Assembly: GCA_015075545.1 (NCBI GenBank)
Contig: JABTUC010000002.1
Location: 558,001 to 622,000, forward strand
Direction: 5' to 3'
Origin: Ideonella sp.
GTDB lineage: Bacteria; Pseudomonadota; Gammaproteobacteria; Burkholderiales; Burkholderiaceae_C
DNA length: 64,000 nucleotides
Within the stretch, counting starts at the first letter, position 1. Each line of letters starts with the position of its first letter. A program made the position numbers and the translations under genes. The notes below the pieces were generated by a model that worked only from the letters and a program-made list of their open reading frames with translations, did not search any database and was not told the origin of the DNA. Below, piece after piece: positions 56,395 to 64,000 of this stretch.

Positions 56395-57342
56395 ATGCCG
56401 ATGGGCGTTGTGACGAATGGGGCGGTTCGCGGTCTGCGTGCGCTGCCGTGGGTACTGCTGGCGTGGCTGTTGTCGTCGTGCGGCGGCACGTCGCAGATCG
56501 AGCCGTTCCAGCCGCGGCAATTGATCTTCGTCGGCGACGAGAACGTCGGCCTGCTGCCCGACGGCCGGCGCTACGGCATCAACGGGCTCGATGCCAACGG
56601 CGCGTTCGATTGCGCGACGGTGCAGATCTGGTCGCAGCAGGTGGCCTCCAACTTCGGCCTGTCGATCGACCGCTGCAACGCCGGCACCGGCGGCGTGACG
56701 CGGGCGATCGCCGGCGGCAAGGTGGCCGACCTCGATGCGCAGATCTCGGCGCAGATCGCCGCCGGCGTGACCTCGAAGGACCTCTTCATCGTGATGGTCG
56801 GCATGAACGACATCATCGATCTGTACGAGACATTCACTGGCGACCGCAATTGCGACATCGAGGAACGCACACCGCCTGCCGGCTCGCTGATGGCCGAGTT
56901 GCGGGCGCGCGGCAGCCAGGCGGCGGCACAGGTCAGCCGCATCCTCGCCGCGGGTGGTCGCGCGATCGTGTCGACGGTGCACGACCTCGGACTGACGCCA
57001 TATGCCCTGTCGAGGGGCGCGGGCGGTCAACTGACCTGCATGACGGCGATCTACAACGCGCGCCTGCGGGTCGATATCGATCCGCAGGACGGCCGGCTGT
57101 GGGGCCTGATCCTGGCCGACGACGATACCGTGGCGATCACCCGTGCCCCGAGCAACTTCGGGGTCAGCAATGCCACCGTCGGCGCCTGCGCGGTGGCGCC
57201 GCCCGATTGCACGACCGCAACCCTGGTCGCCGGGGCCAGCGCCAGCGCCTACCTGTGGGCCGATGACCGGCATTTCGCGCAGGCGCTGCAGGACATGCTG
57301 GCCAGCCAGACGGTTTCGCGCGCGCGCAACAGCCCCTTCTAG
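56395..57342 (+). CDS. SGNH/GDSL-like lipoprotein with a replaced catalytic Ser
   Basis: The 315-residue product has a lipoprotein signal (VLLAWLLSSCGG, Cys near residue 30). The SGNH-hydrolase block layout follows: IFVGDENVG where GDS is expected, TGGVTRAI, VMVGMNDIID for the GxND block, and WADDRHF for the terminal DxxH. The nucleophile position therefore holds Glu in place of Ser, so the protein may be non-catalytic or use other chemistry. It sits between the Sua5 and tsaB genes. The start at 56395 begins the signal; an in-frame ATG at 56350 is less likely. Confidence 0.75.
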   Translation: MPMGVVTNGAVRGLRALPWVLLAWLLSSCGGTSQIEPFQPRQLIFVGDENVGLLPDGRRYGINGLDANGAFDCATVQIWSQQVASNFGLSIDRCNAGTGGVTRAIAGGKVADLDAQISAQIAAGVTSKDLFIVMVGMNDIIDLYETFTGDRNCDIEERTPPAGSLMAELRARGSQAAAQVSRILAAGGRAIVSTVHDLGLTPYALSRGAGGQLTCMTAIYNARLRVDIDPQDGRLWGLILADDDTVAITRAPSNFGVSNATVGACAVAPPDCTTATLVAGASASAYLWADDRHFAQALQDMLASQTVSRARNSPF

Positions 57343-57358
57343 GGAGGCTCGGGGCCGT

Positions 57359-58075
57359 ATGTCAGCCCGCCTGCTGGCGCTCGACTGCTCGACCGAGGCG
57401 CTGGCGGTGGCGGCGTGCGACGGCGAACGCCAATCGACCCGCACCACCGCCGGCGGCGCGCTGGCGTCGTCGCGCATCATCGCGCTGGCGCTCGAGGCTC
57501 TGGCCGACTGCGCCGTGCCGGTGGCGCAGCTCGACGCCGTGGCGTTCGGCGCCGGGCCCGGCGCCTTCACCGGCTTGCGTTGTGCCTGCGCGGTGGCGCA
57601 GGGGTTGGCCTTCGCGCTCGGCAAGCCGGTGCTGGCGATCGACAGCCTGATGATCGTCGCCGAGGCGTCGCGGGCTCGCCTGCCGCGGGGTCTGCGCGAG
57701 CTGTGGGTGGCGATGGATGCGCGGATGCACGAGGCCTATGCGGCGCAGTATCGATTGGCGCAGGATGGTCACTGGCAGGTGACGAGCGCGCCGGCGCTGT
57801 ACACGCTGCCGGCGCTGGCAGCGTGCTGGCGGACGACGCCGCCGCACGGCGTTGCCGGCAACGCCCTGGCGGCGTTCGGCGAGCGCCTGCCGGACCACGG
57901 CGTCGCGCTGCCCGACGAAGGCGTCGATCGTGCCGCCGCGTTGCTGGCGCTGGCGCGCCGGGCGTTCGCCGATGGTGCGGCCATCGCGCCGCAGGCGGCC
58001 GCGCCGCTGTACCTGCGCGACAAGGTGGCGCTGACCACCGCCGAGCGCCAGGCGCGGCTGCCGTCGAGGGCGTGA
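57359..58075 (+). CDS. tsaB: t6A synthesis protein TsaB
   Basis: Scaffold partner of TsaD and TsaE in t6A synthesis. The 238-residue protein begins MSARLLALDCSTEALAVAAC and has AFGAGPGAFTGLRCACAVAQ, the ASKHA-type GPGSFTGLR motif in local form, then a more variable C-terminal half. The start at 57359 follows AGGGAGG with a 12-base spacer. It is followed by rimI with a 30-base gap, a common pairing. Confidence 0.93.
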   Translation: MSARLLALDCSTEALAVAACDGERQSTRTTAGGALASSRIIALALEALADCAVPVAQLDAVAFGAGPGAFTGLRCACAVAQGLAFALGKPVLAIDSLMIVAEASRARLPRGLRELWVAMDARMHEAYAAQYRLAQDGHWQVTSAPALYTLPALAACWRTTPPHGVAGNALAAFGERLPDHGVALPDEGVDRAAALLALARRAFADGAAIAPQAAAPLYLRDKVALTTAERQARLPSRA

Positions 58076-58105
58076 GGCGAGGGCGGCGAGCGCCGAGAAT
58101 CGCCT

Positions 58106-58594
58106 GTGAGCGACGTCCGCGCCACCTTCATGCCGATCGGCCTGCATGAGGTCGATACGCTGCTGGCCATCGAGACCGCCGCCTATGCCTTTCCTTGGAG
58201 CCGCGGCAATTTCATCGATTCGCTCAACGCGGGCTACCTCGCGCGCAAGCGCGTCGACGCCGCAGGGCAGTGGCTCGGCTACTTCATCGCGATGCCCGGG
58301 GTGCAGGAACTGCATCTGCTCAACCTGACGGTGGCGCCGCCGCACCAGCGCCAGGGCCATGCGCGCGCCATGCTCGATCGCCTGGTGGGCGAGGGCAGTG
58401 CCCTCGGCGCGCAGCGCCTCTGGCTCGAAGTGAGGGTGAGCAACGAGCGCGCGCAGCAGGTCTACCGCCGCTACGGCTTTCGCGAGATCGGTGTGCGCCG
58501 GGGCTACTACCCGGCCGGCGCGCTGGCGCGCGAGAATGCGCTGGTGATGAGCCTCGAACTGGGCGCCGGCGCGACGGCGCCGGGCCCGCGTTGA
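58106..58594 (+). CDS. rimI: Ribosomal protein S18 alanine N-acetyltransferase RimI
   Basis: GNAT acetyltransferase of the S18 N-terminus. The 162-residue protein, GTG start at 58106, has [36 protein letters not shown] (acetyl-CoA-binding RxxGxA type), [20 protein letters not shown] and the [19 protein letters not shown] tail. All four GNAT motifs are in place. It lies between tsaB and the uracil-DNA glycosylase gene. Confidence 0.94.
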   Translation: MSDVRATFMPIGLHEVDTLLAIETAAYAFPWSRGNFIDSLNAGYLARKRVDAAGQWLGYFIAMPGVQELHLLNLTVAPPHQRQGHARAMLDRLVGEGSALGAQRLWLEVRVSNERAQQVYRRYGFREIGVRRGYYPAGALARENALVMSLELGAGATAPGPR

Positions 58595-58599
58595 GAGCG

Positions 58600-59403
58600 A
58601 TGCGCTGGAGCGAACGCCAGCGCGCGATGCTCGGCGCGATGGGCATCACGCTGTGGGGCCCCGACCGCGTCGAGGCGCGCGACGCGCCGGCCACGACGGT
58701 GCCGCGGCCTCGCGATCCTGGCGCCGCTGTGGCGTGTGCCGACACGCCCGCGCGAGCCGAAGCGTCCGCACGCGCTGCGGGTGGCGCGCGCGCCGCGTTC
58801 GTCGCCGCACCGGCGCCGGACGCCGCCGACATCGCGACGCTCGACTGGAACGCCTTGCGCGCGCGCGTGGCGTCGTGCCGCGCCTGCCGCCTGTGCGAAA
58901 GCCGCACCCAGACGGTGTTCGGCGTCGGCAATCCGCGCGCCCACTGCATGATCGTCGGCGAGGCGCCCGGCGAGAACGAGGATTTGCAGGGCGAGCCCTT
59001 CGTCGGCAGCGCAGGCCAGCTGCTCGATCGCATGCTGCTGGCGATCGGCCTCACGCGTGGCGAGGCCGAGCCGGCGCAACAGGTCTTCATCGCCAACACG
59101 CTCAAGTGTCGGCCGCCGCGCAACCGCAACCCCGAGCCCGCCGAGCTGGCGCGCTGCAGTGCCTATCTGGTACGGCAGATCGAACTGGTGCAGCCGAAAC
59201 TGCTGCTGGCGATGGGGCGCTTCGCGGTGCAGGCGCTGCTCGACAGCAGCGAGCCCATCGGGCGCCTGCGCGGGCGGGTGCACCGCTGGCGCGATCTGCC
59301 GGTGGTGGTGACCTACCACCCGGCCTATCTGCTGCGCAATCCTGCCGACAAGGTGCGCGCTTGGGCCGATCTGTGCCTGGCGGCGACGCTGCTCGCGCGC
59401 TGA
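58600..59403 (+). CDS. Uracil-DNA glycosylase, family 4
   Basis: Removes uracil from DNA. The 267-residue protein has an Ala-rich N-terminal linker (residues 30-80), the iron-sulfur-type cysteines in CRACRLC, motif 1 in [20 protein letters not shown], later Cys in [11 protein letters not shown], and motif 2 in [11 protein letters not shown]. Family 4 enzymes carry a 4Fe-4S cluster through four such cysteines. The start at 58600 is five bases after rimI. The N-terminal linker is longer than in minimal members. Confidence 0.93.
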   Translation: MRWSERQRAMLGAMGITLWGPDRVEARDAPATTVPRPRDPGAAVACADTPARAEASARAAGGARAAFVAAPAPDAADIATLDWNALRARVASCRACRLCESRTQTVFGVGNPRAHCMIVGEAPGENEDLQGEPFVGSAGQLLDRMLLAIGLTRGEAEPAQQVFIANTLKCRPPRNRNPEPAELARCSAYLVRQIELVQPKLLLAMGRFAVQALLDSSEPIGRLRGRVHRWRDLPVVVTYHPAYLLRNPADKVRAWADLCLAATLLAR

Positions 59404-59442
59404 GCCCGATATCATCGGCCGAGGGCGCAGCAAGGGAGAACG

Positions 59443-61812
59443 ATGTCGATGGGCGAGCGAGCCGCGAGCGACGCCGCATGGCAGGCGCTGCCGCTGCCGG
59501 CGCTGGAGATCGACCCGCGCGGCGCCGTGCTGCGCGCGAACCAGGCGTTCCAGGCGCTGGTTGACGGGGCGGGCGATGGCACGCGCTGGATCGAGTCGCT
59601 CGGCGCACCGACGCAGACGCTGCTGCGCGCGCGCCTGCCGGCACAGCGCGACTTCGCGCTCGATCTGCAGGCGCGTCTGGCCGACGGCGCGCCGGCGTGG
59701 CTCGAGCTGAGCGCGCGCTGGCTCGAAGGCGCGCAGTGCTACAGCGCAGTGCTGCGCGACGCCACGGCCGAGCGGCTGGCCGAGCGCGACGCGCGGGCCG
59801 AAACGCAGCGCTTCTCGCTGCTGGCCGACAGCGTGCCGGCGTTGATCGCCTACTACGAGGTCACGCGCCTGAACTGCGCCTATGCCAACCGGCAATACGC
59901 CAAGGCCTTCGGCTTCGACCCGGAGTCGATCGTCGGCCGCACCGTGGCCGAGGTGGTGGGGCCACAGGCGGCCGCCGAGATCCAGCCGCACATCGATCGG
60001 CTGATCGAGCATCACAAGACCGTGTCGTACGAGCGCGAGTTCGTCGGCGCCGACGGCGCGCCGCGCTGGATCGAGGTGAGCCTGGTGCCGCACCTCGACC
60101 AGGACGCGATCCTCGGCGCGTTCGTGCTGATCAGCGACATCTCGCACCACCGCCGCATCGAGGCTGCGCTGCGCGAGAGCGAGGAGCGGCTGTCGAAGTT
60201 CATGGACGCCAGCGTCGAGGGCATCGTGTTCCAGCGCGACGGCGTGATCACCGACGTCAACGGCGCGCTGATCGAGCTGCTGGGCCATTCGCGCGAGCAG
60301 GTGATCGGGCGGCCGATCCTCGATTTCGTCGCGCCGGAGCACCACGCGCGCGCGCAGGCGGTGATGAACTCGGAGTCCGAGCAGCGCTACGAGCTGGCGG
60401 CGTTGACGGCCGATGGCCAGCGCATCGCGATCGAATCGATCGCCCGCACCATCACGCGCCGCGGCGAGCGGCTGCGCATGGCGATCGTGCGCGACATCCG
60501 CGACCGGCTGCAGGCGCAGGCGCGAATCGAGTTCCTGGCGCATCACGATCCGCTGACCGGGCTGCCCAACCGCGCGCACTTCATGGAGAACCTGGCGTCG
60601 CGGTTGTCGGGCGGCGCCACCACGCATGCCGCGCTGCTGTTCATCGACGTCGATCACTTCAAGCGCATCAACGATTCGCTCGGCCACCTGGTGGGCGACA
60701 CCGTGCTGCAGGTGGTGGCGCAGCGCATCGTGCAGTCGCTGCGGCCGGTCGATCTGGTGGCGCGCTTCGGCGGCGACGAGTTCGTCGTGCTGCTGGCCGA
60801 CGTCGGCGACCGCCGCCTCGTCGAGGAGCTGGTGCAGCGCCTGCTGCATGCCGTCGAGGCGCCGATACCGGTGCAGGGGCAGAACATCGTGGTCTCACCG
60901 TCGATCGGCGTGGCGATGGTGCCGCACGACGGACGGCTGCCAGCCGAGCTGATCAAGAACGCCGACACGGCGATGTACATCGCCAAGGCCGACGGCCGCG
61001 GCATCTGCCGCTTCTTCGAAACCGAGATGGCGGCGCACGCCTACGCCGCGCTGGTGCTCGAGGGCCAGTTGGCCAGCGCGCTGCAGCGCCGGCAGTTCGC
61101 GCTCATGCTGCAGCCGCGCCTGGCGCTCGACGGGGCCGCGTTGCAGGTGCAGGCACTGATCCGCTGGCAGCACCCCGAGCGCGGCTGGCTGGCGCCGGAG
61201 AGCTTTCTCGACGTGGCCGAGGAGCGGCGGCTGATGCAGCCGATCGTGCGCTGGGCGCTGCAGGAGGCGATCGCGTCGCAGCGCGGCTGGGCCCACATGG
61301 CAGGCACGGTGCCCGAGGTGGTGCTCGACCTCGCCCACCTGCCGCTGCCGCTCGAAGCGCTGGCCGAAACCGCCGCGCAGGTGTGCGCGCAGTCGCCGCC
61401 CGCGGGCCCGCTGTCGCTCGACATCGGCGAGGCGGCGCTCGGCCCCGATGCGCACGCGCTGCGCCAGGCGGTGGCGAACCTGCGCGCGCTGGGCATTGCG
61501 GTGGCGATCGACGACTTCGGCGTCGGCACGATGGCGCTGTCGCAATTGCGCTCGCTGCCGGTGCGCGGTCTCAACCTCGGTCGCGCCTTCGTGGCCTCGC
61601 TGCCAGCCGATGGCGCCGCTGCGACGATTGCCTCGGCGATCGTGCAGATGGCGCGCGGCCTGCAGCTCGAGGTCACCGCCAAGGGCGTCGAGACCGACGA
61701 GCAGCGCCGCTGGCTGGCCGGCATCGGCTGCGGCCGCGTGCAGGGCCCGGGCGTCGCGCTGCCGATGCAGGCGCCGGCGTTCGCGCACTGGCTGCAGCAG
61801 CAGGCGGCCTGA
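59443..61812 (+). CDS. PAS-GGDEF protein with a degenerate EAL domain
   Basis: The 789-residue protein has three PAS-like modules (about residues 18-110, 122-240 and 245-365), a GGDEF domain with intact FGGDEF at residues 443-447, an RxxD (RPVD) inhibitory site at the standard five-residue distance before it, and an EAL-like domain from about residue 540. The signature Glu of the EAL triad is Gln (VQALIRWQHP, residue 570), and LKID is LNLG, so phosphodiesterase activity is doubtful. It is likely a diguanylate cyclase with a c-di-GMP-binding or structural EAL part. No signal peptide or membrane helix is seen. Confidence 0.93.
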   Translation: MSMGERAASDAAWQALPLPALEIDPRGAVLRANQAFQALVDGAGDGTRWIESLGAPTQTLLRARLPAQRDFALDLQARLADGAPAWLELSARWLEGAQCYSAVLRDATAERLAERDARAETQRFSLLADSVPALIAYYEVTRLNCAYANRQYAKAFGFDPESIVGRTVAEVVGPQAAAEIQPHIDRLIEHHKTVSYEREFVGADGAPRWIEVSLVPHLDQDAILGAFVLISDISHHRRIEAALRESEERLSKFMDASVEGIVFQRDGVITDVNGALIELLGHSREQVIGRPILDFVAPEHHARAQAVMNSESEQRYELAALTADGQRIAIESIARTITRRGERLRMAIVRDIRDRLQAQARIEFLAHHDPLTGLPNRAHFMENLASRLSGGATTHAALLFIDVDHFKRINDSLGHLVGDTVLQVVAQRIVQSLRPVDLVARFGGDEFVVLLADVGDRRLVEELVQRLLHAVEAPIPVQGQNIVVSPSIGVAMVPHDGRLPAELIKNADTAMYIAKADGRGICRFFETEMAAHAYAALVLEGQLASALQRRQFALMLQPRLALDGAALQVQALIRWQHPERGWLAPESFLDVAEERRLMQPIVRWALQEAIASQRGWAHMAGTVPEVVLDLAHLPLPLEALAETAAQVCAQSPPAGPLSLDIGEAALGPDAHALRQAVANLRALGIAVAIDDFGVGTMALSQLRSLPVRGLNLGRAFVASLPADGAAATIASAIVQMARGLQLEVTAKGVETDEQRRWLAGIGCGRVQGPGVALPMQAPAFAHWLQQQAA

Positions 61813-61842
61813 GCGGCCTGCAGCGGCACGCGCAGCGCGCCG

Positions 61843-63216
<1,374 letters not shown>

Positions 63217-63235
63217 GGTGTGTGCCCGCTCCGTG

Positions 63236-64000
63236 ATGGGTCGCCTGCAACGTTGGATTATCGGGGCCTGCCTGTTGCTGCTCGCCGGTTGCAGCGCGCT
63301 GCGGCTGGCCTACGGCCAGGCACCCAACCTGATGTACTGGTGGCTCGACGGCTATGTCGATTTCGAGGGCGCGCAGCGCGAGCGCGTGCGCGACGCGCTG
63401 ACGGCCTGGTTTGCCTGGCATCGTGCCACGCAGCTGCCGGACTATGCGGCCCTGCTGGCCGGCGCGCAGCGGCAGGTCCTGCACGACATCACGCCGGCCG
63501 CGGTGTGCCGGTGGGTCGAGGTGCTGCGCGCGCGCCTCGAGGCCGGCTACGAGCAGGGGGTGCCCGCGCTGGCGGAGATGGTGCACACGCTCGACGAGCG
63601 GCAGCTGCAGCGCATCGAGCGCCGCTTCCGCAAGGCCGACGACGAGTTCCGCGACGAGTACCTGCAGCCGACGCGCGCCGACCAGCACGCCGCGTCGGCG
63701 CGGCGGGTGATCGCCCGCGCCGAGCGGGTGTACGGCGAGCTCGACGACGCCCAGCGCGCCTTGCTCGTGCAGGGCGTCGCCGACGCGCCGTTCGATCCGC
63801 AACTCTGGCTGCACGAGCGCCAACTGCGCCAGCGCGAGATCGTCGACACGCTGCGTGCGTTGCGAGGCGAGCGGGCCGGTGCCGCACGCACGGAGGCGGC
63901 GTTGCGCTTGTTCGCAGCGCATGCGGCGCACTCGCCGCGTGCGCCCTACCGCGAGTACCAGCAGCGGCTGTTCGACCACTACTGCCGGCTGATTGCCCGC
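63236..64000 (+). CDS. DUF6279 family lipoprotein (cut by window edge)
   Basis: 255 codons are visible, with no stop before the window end. The start at 63236 gives MGRLQRWIIGACLLLLAGCSA, a lipoprotein signal with lipobox LLAGC; a further in-frame ATG exists at 63215. The mature region YGQAPNLMYWWLDGYVDFEG, then a helical region rich in Arg and Glu (ERRFRKADDEFRDEYLQPTR), matches the layout of DUF6279. The function of the family is unknown. It is divergent from glmU with only 19 bases between the starts. Confidence 0.8.
   Translation, partial: MGRLQRWIIGACLLLLAGCSALRLAYGQAPNLMYWWLDGYVDFEGAQRERVRDALTAWFAWHRATQLPDYAALLAGAQRQVLHDITPAAVCRWVEVLRARLEAGYEQGVPALAEMVHTLDERQLQRIERRFRKADDEFRDEYLQPTRADQHAASARRVIARAERVYGELDDAQRALLVQGVADAPFDPQLWLHERQLRQREIVDTLRALRGERAGAARTEAALRLFAAHAAHSPRAPYREYQQRLFDHYCRLIAR

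Overview
The window is a high-GC (about two thirds G+C), gene-dense stretch of bacterial chromosome carrying mostly housekeeping genes. Gene content and neighbourhoods point to a betaproteobacterium of the order Burkholderiales, probably near the Rubrivivax/Leptothrix/Methylibium group. The pointers are pilB-pilC next to ispB, rplU-rpmA-obgE-proB, hemA-prfA-prmC, pgk-pyk-fba, a lysine-rich H1-like protein after nrdB, and DUF1631, DUF4282, DUF2726 and DUF6279 proteins. The placement is inference from gene content; no rRNA gene is present. I see no phage, insertion sequence, CRISPR array or plasmid function.

Layout. 1-10.6 kb: type IV pilus genes pilC (cut by the window edge) and pilB, tRNA-Pro, ispB, the L21/L27-obgE-proB block, rppH, proS, a lytic transglycosylase, a monothiol glutaredoxin and an orphan envelope protein. 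10.7-20.8 kb: hemA-prfA-prmC, miaB, tRNA-Met, and the two SRP GTPase genes ftsY and ffh only 1 kb apart, followed by a cytochrome-assembly-like membrane protein and a small zinc-ribbon-like protein. 20.8-24.8 kb: a PilS/PilR-type two-component pair and ampD. 24.8-30.3 kb: class Ia ribonucleotide reductase genes nrdA and nrdB, with two NrdR-box-like sites over a good sigma70 promoter, then the H1-like protein with an intrinsic terminator. 30.3-33.6 kb: a lower-GC helical-repeat orphan beside purC, then fba.

33.7-37.9 kb is the accessory part. It lies between fba and pyk, genes that I recall as neighbours in related genomes. It holds a frameshifted secreted-protein gene, a CsgG-like lipoprotein, a LuxR-type regulator, three small envelope genes (one DUF4282) and a tiny amber-interrupted reading frame. 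A 17-bp sequence containing a perfect or near-perfect palindrome occurs twice, each time in a divergent promoter gap of this block. I suggest a small self-contained regulon; this is the best candidate here for something undescribed.

37.9-64 kb returns to core functions: pyk, pgk, htpX, fmt-def, a LysM protein, dprA, smg, a DUF1631 protein, yajC-secD-secF, a thioredoxin-TPR chaperone (CnoX type), purE-purK, the t6A genes (Sua5/TsaC and TsaB) with rimI, a family 4 uracil-DNA glycosylase, a PAS-GGDEF-degenerate EAL protein, glmU and a DUF6279 lipoprotein cut by the right edge.
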